Source: Rhodococcus gordoniae (lineage in GTDB: Bacteria > Actinomycetota > Actinomycetes > Mycobacteriales > Mycobacteriaceae). Taken from it: a stretch of DNA of 64,000 nt. The position numbers and the translations under genes are program-made. The DNA is taken from the NCBI RefSeq assembly GCF_001646655.1, contig NZ_LPZN01000044.1:62001-126000 (forward strand). The letters run 5' to 3'. Below, in pieces: positions 1 through 9,579 of this stretch (position 1 is the stretch's first letter; each line of letters opens with the position of its first letter). A model generated the notes under the pieces. The model was not told where the DNA came from. It saw nothing but the letters and a program-made list of their open reading frames with translations, and made no database searches.

Positions 1-42
1 TGGACCGTATGGGAGTCGGCCCGCCCGGCGGTGACCCCGTGA
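1..42 (+). CDS. 3' end of an upstream gene (partial)
   Basis: The first reading frame is open from the window edge and stops at TGA 40-42. This stop overlaps the GTG at 39 in the GTGA arrangement used repeatedly further along this locus. Only 13 codons are visible, so no function can be given. It is probably another member of the sugar-modification cassette. Confidence 0.4.
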   Translation, partial: WTVWESARPAVTP

Positions 43-692
43 TCGAGTTGCACACGGGCGACATCCGGGAGATTGCGGTCCTGGGGGCGCACTGTGACGA
101 CATCGCGATCGGCCTCGGGGGCACGCTGCTGACCCTCGCCGCCCAGGCACCCGGTTCCGTGCGCGTTCACGCGTTCGTGCTCTCCGGCGAGGATTCGGCA
201 CGCGAGATCGAGGAGCGGCACGCGCTGAAGGCGCTCTGTCCCGGAGCCGAGCTCGAGATCACCGTCCTCGACATCCCCGACGGTCGCGCACCCGGCTACT
301 GGGAGGCGATCAAGTTCGCCCTCGAGGCCTTCCGGCACACGTGCACGCCGGACGTGGTTTTCGCACCGCACCGAGGGGACGCCCACCAGGATCATCGACT
401 GCTTGCCGAGTTGGTTCCCACCGTATTCCGCGACCATCTCATTCTCGGTTACGAAATCATCAAGTGGGAGAACGACACTCCTCGGCCCGCGATCTACCAT
501 GCGCTCCCCCGCAAGGTCGCGGAAGAGAAAACACGAATCCTGCTCAAGTACTACCCGTCCCAGATCGAGCACGACTGGTTCGACGAACAGGCGTTCCTCG
601 GCCTGTCCCGGCTTCGCGGCGTGCAGTGCCGGCGCCCACACGCCGAGGCGTTCGTGCTGGAGAAGGCCGTCGTCCATTTCGGAAAGGCGTGA
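39..692 (+). CDS. PIG-L / LmbE-like deacetylase
   Basis: Protein of 217 residues of the zinc-dependent PIG-L (LmbE) family, which removes acetyl groups from N-acetylated sugars. The N-terminal strand ends in AHCDD, a variant of the usual AHPDD metal motif. A second metal motif, HRGDAHQDH, lies mid-protein. I chose GTG 39 because it overlaps the stop of the upstream frame; an in-frame ATG at 9 would add ten residues without a clear ribosome site. The stop is 1 base before the next gene, so both are probably co-translated. The neighbours suggest it acts on a nucleotide sugar or glycan intermediate; the substrate is unknown. Confidence 0.8.
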   Translation: MIELHTGDIREIAVLGAHCDDIAIGLGGTLLTLAAQAPGSVRVHAFVLSGEDSAREIEERHALKALCPGAELEITVLDIPDGRAPGYWEAIKFALEAFRHTCTPDVVFAPHRGDAHQDHRLLAELVPTVFRDHLILGYEIIKWENDTPRPAIYHALPRKVAEEKTRILLKYYPSQIEHDWFDEQAFLGLSRLRGVQCRRPHAEAFVLEKAVVHFGKA

Positions 693-693
693 C

Positions 694-1734
694 ATGCGCG
701 TACTCGTCACCGGCCATCAGGGCTACCTCGGATCGGTCATGGTTCCTGTGCTCCGCTCGTACGGCCACCACGTGACCGGGCTGGACTCCGGCCTGTTCGC
801 CGATTGCCTCCTCGGCCCCGCTCCCGACGATCCACCCACCTTGCGCCTCGACCTGCGCGACGTCGACGTCTCTCAGCTCGCGGGTTTCGACGCGGTAATC
901 CATCTCGCGGCGCTGTCGAACGATCCGCTCGGCTTCCTCGAACCGCGAATCACCTACGAAATCAACCATCAGGCCTCCGTTCGGCTTGCTCGGTGTGCCA
1001 AGGCAGCAGGCGTACGCCGGTTCCTCTATGCCTCGACGTGTTCGGTCTACGGTTCGGCCGGCGACGAACTTGTCGACGAGAGCGCCCCTTTGCGCCCTGT
1101 CACTCCGTATGCGGAGAGCAAAGTGCGCGTCGAAGACGACGTCGCTGCCTTGGCCGACTCCGGTTTCTCCCCTGTATTCCTGCGCAATGCGACAGCATTC
1201 GGGTACTCACCGCGCCTTCGCGCCGACATCGTCCTGAACAACCTTGTCGGATCGGCGTTTCTCACCGGCGAGGTCCGCGTCCTGTCGGACGGAACGCCAT
1301 GGCGTCCCCTCGTGCACGCACAGGACATCGCTGAGGCTTTCGCCCATGCTCTCGTCGCACCCGCCGACCGGGTCCACTGCTCGGCCTTCAACATCGGCAG
1401 TGAGGTCAACAACGTCACGGTCGCTCGAATCGCCCAGGCCGTGGCAGAGATCGTTCCCGGCTCCACAGTCACCGTCACCGGCGAGAGCGGCCCGGACCCG
1501 CGGTCCTACCGCGTCGACTTCTCCAGGGTTCGCCACGTCTTCGAAGGGTACGAGGCCAGGTGGACGGTACGCGACGGCGCCGCCGAGTTGTACGACGCTT
1601 ATCGGAGGTACGGCCTGACCGGCGACGCATTCGCTACGCGCTTCACGCGGCTCGCCCGCCTGAATCGACTCCAGGAGATCGGTGAACTGGACTCGACGAT
1701 GCGCTTCCAGCGGATCGGAGTCCCGGATGCCTGA
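694..1734 (+). CDS. NAD-dependent epimerase/dehydratase
   Basis: Extended short-chain dehydrogenase of 346 residues. The Rossmann dinucleotide motif GHQGYLG lies at residues 7-13, an STCSVYG serine strand near 114-120, and the catalytic Tyr139/Lys143 pair in YAESK. These are the hallmarks of nucleotide-sugar epimerases and dehydratases of the GalE/RmlB type. The ATG at 694 begins 1 base after the deacetylase stop. A longer frame starting at 403 overlaps the deacetylase and was not used. It probably oxidises or epimerises the nucleotide sugar later handled by the RmlC-like and methyltransferase-like neighbours. Confidence 0.85.
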   Translation: MRVLVTGHQGYLGSVMVPVLRSYGHHVTGLDSGLFADCLLGPAPDDPPTLRLDLRDVDVSQLAGFDAVIHLAALSNDPLGFLEPRITYEINHQASVRLARCAKAAGVRRFLYASTCSVYGSAGDELVDESAPLRPVTPYAESKVRVEDDVAALADSGFSPVFLRNATAFGYSPRLRADIVLNNLVGSAFLTGEVRVLSDGTPWRPLVHAQDIAEAFAHALVAPADRVHCSAFNIGSEVNNVTVARIAQAVAEIVPGSTVTVTGESGPDPRSYRVDFSRVRHVFEGYEARWTVRDGAAELYDAYRRYGLTGDAFATRFTRLARLNRLQEIGELDSTMRFQRIGVPDA

Positions 1735-1750
1735 AGTACTCGCACACGAA

Positions 1751-2323
1751 TCACAGTGCCGCAAGAAGATCACGCCAACTTCCCGCTGCGGCATCGCGTG
1801 CGCTGAGCACGGTGAGCGGCAGCGGCCACGCGATCGCGAGATCCGGGTCGTCATAACGCACCGCGATATCCTCCGCGGGATCGTGCTCCCGATCGATGCG
1901 ATAACACACATCCGCGGTGTCCGTGAGTACTTGGAATCCGTGGAGGAAACCCGGCGGGACGAACAGGTGCGCGAACTCGACGTCATCGAGCCGGAACACC
2001 TGCTGACGACCGAACGTGGGCGAATCGCGACGAACGTCGACAAGCACGTCGTGCACGGCTCCGTGAGCACATCGCACCAGTTTCGCCTCCCCACGGCCGG
2101 TGCGGCCGTGCATGCCTCGCACCACCCCTCGTACCGATCGCGACTGGGAATCCTGGAGAAGATCGCACGACCGCACGCCGGTCGGCCCGACCTCCGCGTC
2201 GAAGAGCCGTGCGTCGAACGTGCGGGTGAACAGACCCCGATCGTCCCGGAAGGGTTCGGGACGGAACACTCGTACGTCGCACAAGTCGGCGGTGTCGGCA
2301 CGCATCAGTCGATTGTCGCGCAT
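1751..2323 (-). CDS. RmlC-like dTDP-4-dehydrorhamnose 3,5-epimerase family protein
   Basis: Cupin-fold protein of 190 residues. It retains RmlC landmarks: the catalytic His in RGMH, Lys in EAKLV, the VDVRRDSPTFG strand, the PPGFLHGF segment and a Tyr in VCYRID. Members epimerise C3 and/or C5 of 4-keto nucleotide sugars. It lies on the minus strand between two plus-strand genes, facing the epimerase gene with a 16-base gap and divergent from the methyltransferase gene. Together with the neighbours it suggests synthesis of a modified deoxy sugar. Whether it acts at C3, C5 or both cannot be read here. Confidence 0.85.
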   Translation of the reverse strand: MRDNRLMRADTADLCDVRVFRPEPFRDDRGLFTRTFDARLFDAEVGPTGVRSCDLLQDSQSRSVRGVVRGMHGRTGRGEAKLVRCAHGAVHDVLVDVRRDSPTFGRQQVFRLDDVEFAHLFVPPGFLHGFQVLTDTADVCYRIDREHDPAEDIAVRYDDPDLAIAWPLPLTVLSARDAAAGSWRDLLAAL

Positions 2324-2367
2324 CGTGTCCCCGGACGATGCCCGAATCGCCTGCGCGAGGTACCGAC

Positions 2368-3522
2368 ATGACAGCCTGTCGCGGCTGCGGCGGAACGGGC
2401 CTCGAGCGAGTTCTCGATCTCGGCGTGATGCCCGCAGCAGACCATTTCCCTCCGGACCGTACCCCTGTCACCGCCGCCGAGACGTCGCACCCGTTGGCAA
2501 TGGCCATGTGCAGCGACTGTGGCCTCTCCCAGCTCGTCGACGACGACACCGTCCCGGACGAACCGCGCGGTGTCGAGCCGCAGGCATTGCGCGACCAGGC
2601 CGCCGGCGCCGTCCGGAAGGTCGCCGATGCCGGTTGGCTCACCGGCGGGACCGTCACCGAGTTCGGTAGTCCGCATGGCGGCACCTGGCTGCCTCTGCTC
2701 GCCGATCGGGGCTACGAAATTGTTCCCGCCGGGCAGCGAGCGTCTCTTGCGGTGGACAGCTTCGGGATCATGCACGCCCCGGACCAGAGGGCCGCCTTCC
2801 GGCAGCGCGCTGCCGCTCTCACCGCCGACGGCGTTCTGCTGCTTCAGTTCCACACGTTCACAGCGATACTCGCGCACCGGCAGTGGACTGCCCTACGGCA
2901 CGGTCATTTCGCCTACTACTCGCTGACCACTGCACGGCGCCTGCTCGCCCACGCCGGCCTGCATGTGGCCGACGCGTGGACGTTCGATCTCTACGGTGGC
3001 ACCGTCCTCGTCGCCGCGACGCCCACCGTGCCCCGGACACTGCCGCTCTCGGTACGACAGATTCTGGCCCACGAGAGGGAGGCCGGCATCACCGACCCCA
3101 CCGCCGCGCGTGCACTGCAGGATACGGCTGACGGCCAGTCCGTCGCGCTGAGAACATTGCTCACAACGATGAATCGTCGCGGATGCAGCGTGTACGCCTA
3201 CGGTGCCGCATCCCGAGCAGTCTCATTGTTCGCCCGCGCTCGCCTGAACCGGCGTCTCGTCGCAGGCGTCGCGGACGCGTCTCCCGCAAAGCAAGGACGA
3301 CGCATGCCGGGTACCGATATTCCGATCATTTCACCGGAACAGCTTCTGCGTCGTCGACCCGATCATGTGCTTCTGACTCTGCCCGACCTGCTGATCGAGG
3401 TGCAGGAACACTATCCGGAACTGGAAGGTCGATGGAGCACGCTCGGCGATCTGATGGGGACGAGCACCCTTCCCCCCTCGGGACCTGCACGGATGAGCAT
3501 CGGATTCGGGAGACCGTCGTGA
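2368..3522 (+). CDS. C-methyltransferase-like protein (nucleotide-sugar type)
   Basis: Protein of 384 residues with the three-part layout of sugar C-methyltransferases such as TylC3. An N-terminal zinc-binding region has CRGCG and CSDCGL cysteine pairs. A central methyltransferase fold follows, then a C-terminal domain with YAYGAASRA and a late LLTLPDLL strand. The usual glycine-rich SAM loop (E-x-G-x-N-x-G) is replaced by EFGSPHGG, so SAM binding may be altered. I chose ATG 2368, directly before the zinc region; an in-frame ATG at 2338 adds ten residues. Its stop overlaps the GTG of the next gene. Confidence 0.7.
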   Translation: MTACRGCGGTGLERVLDLGVMPAADHFPPDRTPVTAAETSHPLAMAMCSDCGLSQLVDDDTVPDEPRGVEPQALRDQAAGAVRKVADAGWLTGGTVTEFGSPHGGTWLPLLADRGYEIVPAGQRASLAVDSFGIMHAPDQRAAFRQRAAALTADGVLLLQFHTFTAILAHRQWTALRHGHFAYYSLTTARRLLAHAGLHVADAWTFDLYGGTVLVAATPTVPRTLPLSVRQILAHEREAGITDPTAARALQDTADGQSVALRTLLTTMNRRGCSVYAYGAASRAVSLFARARLNRRLVAGVADASPAKQGRRMPGTDIPIISPEQLLRRRPDHVLLTLPDLLIEVQEHYPELEGRWSTLGDLMGTSTLPPSGPARMSIGFGRPS

Positions 3523-4967
3523 CCACCAACACGCGTCGTGCCCGACAGGTCGCGCCTCTCCGGCCCTCACCGGTCTTCGACGAGGCCACCCTCTCTATTT
3601 CCCAGTCGCCTACTCCGACACCACATCCGCGGCGCCATCTCGGCTCACGGATTCGGGCGCACATCACTCTGTCCACACCGATCTCGGATCTCGCCGTCCT
3701 TTCGGGGACGCTTGCGCTCACCGGGGCCGACAGGCCACTCCCCACCGCGACGACCCTCGTCCTGCTCATGGCGATGATGGGAGCCTATCGCTCCCACCTG
3801 ACCCTTTCGGTGCTCGACGATCTGCCCCGGATACTCGCCGCAGTCACCTTGGCCGGGGTGATCACAGCACTCATGTTCCAGCCATATGGTTCGTCTTTCG
3901 GAGCCGTCAGGCTGACTGCGCTCGCGTTCACCGCGTCGACGGTGTCCCGAATCGGCGCGTACGCAATGGAACGGCACGTACGACGCAATTCACGACGACG
4001 TCGACGGACAGTGATCGTGGGGGGTGGCGACATCGCCGGGATGCTGGCGGAGGAGATAGTCGGCGAACCGGCCTGCGGCCTCGAGTTGGTCGGTCTGCTC
4101 GACGACGACCCCAGACCCGACACCGTGCGCCGGGTCGACGTGCCGGTCCTGCCGTTGAGCGGAAGGCTACGGGAGTTTCTCAGCGCCAACAGGATCGAAA
4201 CAGCCATTCTCGCCTTCTCGTTCACTCGCGACTGCGATATGTTGAAGATCGTCCGCAAGTGCGACCGTCTCGATTGCGAGATATACCTCGTCCCCCGGCT
4301 GTGGGAGATCACGGCGGTGAGCGGCGACATGGAACGCATCGGGGCGATGCCCCTCATGCGGGTGCGCCGAGCGGCCCACCGTTCCCTGAGGTGGAAGATC
4401 AAGCTGTGGACGAGTCGGGTCTTCAGCGCCGTCATCCTGGTAGCGCTGACACCACTGCTGGTACTCACCGCGGTGGCGGTGTGGTTCTCGGATCGGTCGG
4501 CTCCGATACTGTTTCGACAACGGCGAGTGGGCTTGGACGGACGAGAGTTCGACCTGTTGAAGTTCCGCACGCTGAAACCGTTGGACGAGAACGAATCCGC
4601 AACGAACTGGTGTATCGCACAGGATGCCCGGCTCGGTCGCCTCGGCAAGATCCTGCGCGCGACGTCGTTCGACGAACTACCACAGCTGTGGAACATCGTC
4701 CGCGGTGACATGACTCTTGTCGGACCGAGACCGGAGCGACCGCACTTCGTTCACCAGTTCGGTGAGACTATTCCGAACTATTCTGCGCGACATCGTGTTC
4801 CGTCCAGACTGACCGGATGGGCGGCAGTGAACGGGCTACGTGGCGACACCTCGATCGCTGCTCGCGCCCGCTACGACAATTTCTACATAGAGAACTGGGG
4901 ATTGTGGTTCGACATCAAGATCCTGTTGCGCACCGTGTCCGCGGTGATCACGATGAAGGGGCGATGA
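3519..4967 (+). CDS. Polyprenyl-phosphate sugar-1-phosphate transferase (WcaJ/WbaP type)
   Basis: Membrane enzyme of 482 residues that primes polysaccharide synthesis by moving a sugar-1-phosphate to undecaprenyl phosphate. Roughly four hydrophobic segments (about 55-150) precede a nucleotide-binding-like domain starting at TVIVGGGDIAG. The C-terminal bacterial sugar transferase domain follows, with a membrane anchor near 295-315, LLKFRTL, SFDELPQLWN and VGPRPERP. GTG 3519 overlaps the upstream stop, so translation is probably coupled. This marks the locus as an exopolysaccharide or capsule cluster. Confidence 0.9.
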   Translation: MTTNTRRARQVAPLRPSPVFDEATLSISQSPTPTPHPRRHLGSRIRAHITLSTPISDLAVLSGTLALTGADRPLPTATTLVLLMAMMGAYRSHLTLSVLDDLPRILAAVTLAGVITALMFQPYGSSFGAVRLTALAFTASTVSRIGAYAMERHVRRNSRRRRRTVIVGGGDIAGMLAEEIVGEPACGLELVGLLDDDPRPDTVRRVDVPVLPLSGRLREFLSANRIETAILAFSFTRDCDMLKIVRKCDRLDCEIYLVPRLWEITAVSGDMERIGAMPLMRVRRAAHRSLRWKIKLWTSRVFSAVILVALTPLLVLTAVAVWFSDRSAPILFRQRRVGLDGREFDLLKFRTLKPLDENESATNWCIAQDARLGRLGKILRATSFDELPQLWNIVRGDMTLVGPRPERPHFVHQFGETIPNYSARHRVPSRLTGWAAVNGLRGDTSIAARARYDNFYIENWGLWFDIKILLRTVSAVITMKGR

Positions 4968-5009
4968 TGCACACAGCCGGTTCAGCGCACCGTACCGGTC
5001 GCCGAGTGG

Positions 5010-5840
5010 TCAGCCACGCAGCACCGCGAGCAGCCCACGGGACCGTACCGACACACGTTCCAGCGCTGCGCGCGCCAGACGAGCGTCGCCGGCGATCACG
5101 TCTCCGAAGGAAACCAAGTCCGGGTAATCCCTTGCGATTCGGTGATGGAAGCGCATCATGTCCGTCAACTTGCTGAACGACGACGTTCGACTGCACAGGT
5201 TGAACGTCGAGTCCCGCCATGCAGCCACCCGTTCCGGCATACCGAAGAACATTCCGAATGTCGCAACGCGAGCGAACAGGTCCACGTCCATGGGGAACAC
5301 CAGGTCACCACGGAAGCCCCCTACCCGGTCGAAGTGCTCACGACGAAATATCGCGGCCGCCGTGGGACCGAAGTCGGCCGGTCCGCGCCGCACGATTGTG
5401 CCGATCAGGGCGCGAGGCGTGTGCAGGCCCTCCAGTCCCGGTATACCCAAGCCGCTCTCCCGGATCTCGCCGGCCTCGTCGATGACATCGAATCGGGCCG
5501 ACGTGAGGGCGATCGTGGGGTCGACCATCACCTTCTCCTGCGCCTCGATCGATCCCGGACGGAGCACATCGTCTGCGCACACGATCTTCACGAGCTCGCC
5601 GGTGGACAGGGCGACCGCCTTGTTCCAGTTGTCACCGATCGACAGCACCTCGTCGTTACGGACCACCCGGAGGCGCGGGTCGTCGAAGGAACGTGCGATA
5701 TCTGCGGTACCGTCCCGGGTCGCATTGTCGAGCACCAGGACGTCGAGGTCGGCATCCTGCTCGAGGATCGAATGCAGAGTCGCCTCGAGCGTCCGGACAG
5801 CGTTGTACGCCGGGACACAGATCGAGATCGTGGCGGACAT
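5010..5840 (-). CDS. Family 2 glycosyltransferase
   Basis: GT-A glycosyltransferase of 276 residues. It opens with SICVPAYNAVRTLEATL, has the nucleotide-binding VLDNATRDGT segment and a DD pair in VCADDVLRPG. A further acidic site occurs in FPMDVDLFARV. I chose ATG 5840, directly before the fold; the open frame extends much further upstream but has no family features there. It converges on the sugar transferase and is divergent from the next gene. It likely adds one sugar to the repeat unit on the cytoplasmic face. Confidence 0.85.
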   Translation of the reverse strand: MSATISICVPAYNAVRTLEATLHSILEQDADLDVLVLDNATRDGTADIARSFDDPRLRVVRNDEVLSIGDNWNKAVALSTGELVKIVCADDVLRPGSIEAQEKVMVDPTIALTSARFDVIDEAGEIRESGLGIPGLEGLHTPRALIGTIVRRGPADFGPTAAAIFRREHFDRVGGFRGDLVFPMDVDLFARVATFGMFFGMPERVAAWRDSTFNLCSRTSSFSKLTDMMRFHHRIARDYPDLVSFGDVIAGDARLARAALERVSVRSRGLLAVLRG

Positions 5841-6032
5841 GAGAACCCTCCGTGACGTTCGAGTTCCGTCGCCGGAGGGGTTCCACCACCCGGACGACCG
5901 ATCGCGGGAAGTACCGACTCGAGCCTGTGTGGGAGAGTACCCGCATTTCGGCAGGGACCGCAGCGCATCCTCACGGGGTCGGCTGCTGGACGAGAACACC
6001 GGCACGGAACAGTCGACGACAGCGGTCGGGCC

Positions 6033-7139
6033 GTGACTTCCCCCGCCTGCGGTCCCGCCGACGCACTCCGTGTCCATATGACCGGATCCGAGTGGTTCAC
6101 TGCGGCTCCGGGCGGATTGAACCGGTATTTCACCGATCTCTACCGAACCCTGCGCCGGCGTCCGGACGTCGACGTCTCGGCGGCTGCCTTCGGCAACCCC
6201 GAACTCGATGGGCACAGCTGGGGACCCATCGGCGGATCCACCCTTCGTCGTGCCTGGACCGCCTTCCGGGACCACACCGTGTTGCCACGGGAGGCGATCA
6301 TCGATCGCCACTTCGGCCTCTACGGTCGCCCCGCTCGCGGTCGCCAGGGCCGACATCCACTCGTGGTGCATTTTCACGGCCCCTGGGCGGCCGAGAGCCT
6401 GATGGCAGGTTCGGGGAGGACAGCCGCATACTCGAAGTACCTGATCGAGCGGATCCGATACGCGGACGCGGACCGATATGTTGTGCTGTCGAAACACTTT
6501 CGGGATGTGCTCACGCATTCGTATCGTGTTCCGGAAGAACGCATCCGGATCGTTCCCCCCGGAGTCGATCTCGATCGTTTCCGAACTTCGGAGGTCCCCG
6601 CCTCGTCGGGTGCTGTGCTGTGCGTTCGGCGCCTCGAACGGCGAATGGGTGTGCACCTCCTGCTCCGTGCCTGGCCTGACGTTCTTGCTGCGCATCCCGA
6701 CGCGCGCCTCGTGATCGTCGGCACCGGCAGCGAGGAAGCGGCGCTGCGCGCGCAAGCCGCCGGCTCCGGAGTGGGCAGTTCCGTCACCTTCGAAGGTCAC
6801 GTCGACGACGTCCGGCTGAGCCGCCTGTACGAAGAGGCGGCGGTGACGGTCGTCCCTTCGGTAGCACTCGAAGGTTTCGGGCTGATCGCGCTCGAATCGC
6901 TGGCGGCCGGTCGCGTGCCGGTCGTCACGGACTGTGGCGGACTACCCGACGCAGTGCGGGGACTCGATCCGTCACTGATCGTTCCCGCCGGCGATCCCGA
7001 AGCGCTGGCAGACCGGATCGCAACGGCTCTCTCGGGGCGGGCGCCGGGGCGGCAGCAGTGCCGTGCGCACGCAGAGACGTTCTCGTGGGGTACGGCGGCA
7101 GAACGACACGTCGCGTTGTACAAGGAGCTGACGTCGTGA
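6033..7139 (+). CDS. Family 4 (GT-B) glycosyltransferase
   Basis: GT-B glycosyltransferase of about 368 residues. An N-terminal domain carries GGLNRYFTDLY and HFHGPW. The C-terminal donor-binding domain contains PPGVDLDRF, a VIVGTGSEE strand and the EGFGLIALESLAAG loop with the family's E-x7-E pattern. The start is uncertain: GTG 6033 gives the full frame, and ATG 6078 lies just before the conserved part. Its stop overlaps the next GTG, opening a tightly coupled run of six genes to 12.0 kb. Confidence 0.85.
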   Translation: MTSPACGPADALRVHMTGSEWFTAAPGGLNRYFTDLYRTLRRRPDVDVSAAAFGNPELDGHSWGPIGGSTLRRAWTAFRDHTVLPREAIIDRHFGLYGRPARGRQGRHPLVVHFHGPWAAESLMAGSGRTAAYSKYLIERIRYADADRYVVLSKHFRDVLTHSYRVPEERIRIVPPGVDLDRFRTSEVPASSGAVLCVRRLERRMGVHLLLRAWPDVLAAHPDARLVIVGTGSEEAALRAQAAGSGVGSSVTFEGHVDDVRLSRLYEEAAVTVVPSVALEGFGLIALESLAAGRVPVVTDCGGLPDAVRGLDPSLIVPAGDPEALADRIATALSGRAPGRQQCRAHAETFSWGTAAERHVALYKELTS

Positions 7140-8290
7140 CCAAGATCCTTTTCGTCACCCACACGGCCGCCCCGTCCGGCGCGGAGATCGCCACGGCCCG
7201 ACTGGCACTCGCGTTGCGGGATCTCGGTATCGACGTCGCCGTAGCGTACGCGCAGGACGGTCCGATGGCCCAGCGGATGCGCGCGGACGGATTCGACACT
7301 CGGATCCTGTCCCGCACGTTCGACAGCAGGAAGATGACGATCACCGACCCCCGCCTCACCCGATTGTTCGCGGGGGCGTTCCGCTTGGTCCGAGTCGGCT
7401 GGGATCTCGGTAACGTCGCTACGAACACCGGGGCCACGGTGCTCATCGCCGAGAGCTCCAAGGCCTTGATCATGGGGGCCGTGGCAGCGTGGCGGGCGAA
7501 ACTCCCCCTCGTCTGGCACGTGCACGACCGGGTCTCCACGGAATACTTCGGACGCGTACTCGCTCCGGTCGTACGCATCCTGGGACGAGTCCTCAGCCGG
7601 GGCTACATCGCCAACAGCAGATCCACGATGTCGTCGCTCTTCCCCCGCCGGCGCGCCCTCGTGGCATATCCCGGAGTAGACCTCACACCGGCCACCCCTC
7701 ATCCCGAGCAACACGATCCGGCGGGGACGATCGTCACGGTTGTCGGACGACTCACGCCGTGGAAGGGTCAGGACGTATTCCTGCGGGCCGCGGCGGATAC
7801 GACGGTGCGGCCCTCGCGCATCTATCTCGTCGGCGGCACCTTCTTCGGTGAAGAGTCCTACCGCGAGCATCTCGAACGACTTTCCGCAGAGCTCGATCTT
7901 CCGGTGACCTTCACGGGCCACGTCGAAGACCCCGAAGAATACATGCGGCGCGCCGATATCCTCGTGCACTGCTCAGTCCTTGCCGAACCGTTCGGTCAGG
8001 TCGTCGTGGAGGGCATGCGGGCCGGATGCGCGGTGATCGCTTCTCGGCCGGGCGGCCCTGCCGAGATCGTCGAGTCGGGCGTGAACGGACTGCTCGTGGA
8101 CGCCGGCAACCGACGCGCACTCACCGCGGCGTTGGACACGCTCATTCGTGACCGCGAACTTCGCTGTCGCCTCGCTGCTGCCGGCAGGCAGCGGGCCGGA
8201 TGCTTCGACATCACCGAGTCCGCGCGGGCGGTCGCACGTTTCCTGGGTACGGTCGGTGCGCCCTCCCGCGAGGAGGTGAGCACCTCGTGA
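7136..8290 (+). CDS. Family 4 (GT-B) glycosyltransferase
   Basis: GT-B glycosyltransferase of 384 residues. It begins TKILFVTHTAAPSGAE, with the glycine loop of the acceptor domain. The donor domain has VVGRLTPWKGQD, FTGHVEDPEE, and EPFGQVVVEGMRAG ending in the E-x7-E pair. GTG 7136 overlaps the upstream TGA, and its own stop overlaps the GTG of the flippase gene. It presumably adds a later sugar of the repeat unit. Donor and linkage cannot be predicted. Confidence 0.87.
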   Translation: MTKILFVTHTAAPSGAEIATARLALALRDLGIDVAVAYAQDGPMAQRMRADGFDTRILSRTFDSRKMTITDPRLTRLFAGAFRLVRVGWDLGNVATNTGATVLIAESSKALIMGAVAAWRAKLPLVWHVHDRVSTEYFGRVLAPVVRILGRVLSRGYIANSRSTMSSLFPRRRALVAYPGVDLTPATPHPEQHDPAGTIVTVVGRLTPWKGQDVFLRAAADTTVRPSRIYLVGGTFFGEESYREHLERLSAELDLPVTFTGHVEDPEEYMRRADILVHCSVLAEPFGQVVVEGMRAGCAVIASRPGGPAEIVESGVNGLLVDAGNRRALTAALDTLIRDRELRCRLAAAGRQRAGCFDITESARAVARFLGTVGAPSREEVSTS

Positions 8291-9579
8291 GCGAAGAACG
8301 CCGGATGACGCGTGCTGTCACTCTCGTACGGGACATCGGATTCGTCAGCTTCGGTAAGTACGGCCAGTATCTCGTCACGGCTGTGACCCTGCCCTTGATC
8401 GCCCGCGTCCTCGGTCCCGAGGGTCTGGGCCTGCTGGCGATCGGGATGTCGGCCTACTTCATCGGATCACTGCTCGTCGATCTGGGAATCACTCAATTCC
8501 TGGCAGCGAAGGTTCCCACCAGCGATGTCAATCAGATCCGCGGCGACTACCTCGCCATCCGTGTGACGGTGCTCGTCACGCTGGGCGCCGCACTCCTCGC
8601 CGGATCGACGGTCGAAGTCGATCCTCACATCCACATGATCCTGCTCGGTTTGTTCGCGGGCGGCTTCTGGTCGATCTCCGAGGACTGGATCCTCATCGGA
8701 CAGGGCCGATTCGTGGCCTCCACGCTCTACCAGGGGGTCGGCCGACTCGCCTATCTTGCCTTGTTGTTGCTGGTATTGCCTCGTTATCCGAGCGCATCCG
8801 TCGCCATGCTGTGCATGCTCACATCGTCGATCCTCACCGTCGCGCTCACCTGGCGGGATTCGCTCCACAAGTACGGGCGTCCGGCCCGGCCGTGCCGGGT
8901 CGTGCCCACCGTGCGCATGGCCGCCCCCGTATTCACGTCTCGCCTCCTGGTGGTCAGTTACGGTCAGGGAGCTGCAGCCATCTACTCTTCCGTGCTCGAC
9001 GCCGCGTCCCTGGGTTTGTATTCGGCCGGTGACCGACTCGTGCGCGCCGTGCAGTCCATGCTCGATCCGATCGGCTTCGCTCTGCTGCCACGGATGGCGC
9101 GCAGCAGTGACGACGAACGATTCTGGCGGCGCGCAGGCCTCGCCATGCTTGTCTGCGTGGGCATCGCTGTCGTCGCGACCGCGGCGCTGTGGGTCGCCGC
9201 GCCGCTCATCGTGCGGCTCGTGTTCGGAAGCGAATTCGTTCATGCCGTCCCACTCCTGCGCGTAGAGGCACTCATACTTCCCGCCACGGCTCTGAGTTCG
9301 CTCGTCACCACAGCTGTCCTGCCGGTACGCGAAGACACCTCCGGTGTACTGATCGGCTCCATCGTCGGTACCTGCGTCGCTGCTCTTGCGCTCTACGTGG
9401 CGTTCCGGACCCACTCCGTGTGGGCGCTCGTCTACGGCACTGTGGCATGCGAGTTCAGCGTTGCGTTGTGGTACCTCCTCCGGACCAGGCATCTCGTGCT
9501 GCAGGAGCGGCGTACCCGGCCCTCCGACGAGAACGTCGACGAGATCGGCGTCCCCACCTGCAGGGGAGAGAAACGATGA
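8287..9579 (+). CDS. Wzx-type polysaccharide flippase
   Basis: Polytopic membrane protein of 430 residues with about twelve hydrophobic segments and the MOP-superfamily opening FGKYGQYLVTAVTLPLIARV followed by LGPEGLGLLA. Such proteins flip lipid-linked repeat units across the membrane. The C-terminal tail after about residue 405 is charged and cytoplasmic-looking. GTG 8287 overlaps the preceding stop, and the final TGA overlaps the next ATG. With the Wzy-like and Wzz-like genes it indicates a Wzx/Wzy-dependent pathway. Confidence 0.85.
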   Translation: MSEERRMTRAVTLVRDIGFVSFGKYGQYLVTAVTLPLIARVLGPEGLGLLAIGMSAYFIGSLLVDLGITQFLAAKVPTSDVNQIRGDYLAIRVTVLVTLGAALLAGSTVEVDPHIHMILLGLFAGGFWSISEDWILIGQGRFVASTLYQGVGRLAYLALLLLVLPRYPSASVAMLCMLTSSILTVALTWRDSLHKYGRPARPCRVVPTVRMAAPVFTSRLLVVSYGQGAAAIYSSVLDAASLGLYSAGDRLVRAVQSMLDPIGFALLPRMARSSDDERFWRRAGLAMLVCVGIAVVATAALWVAAPLIVRLVFGSEFVHAVPLLRVEALILPATALSSLVTTAVLPVREDTSGVLIGSIVGTCVAALALYVAFRTHSVWALVYGTVACEFSVALWYLLRTRHLVLQERRTRPSDENVDEIGVPTCRGEKR

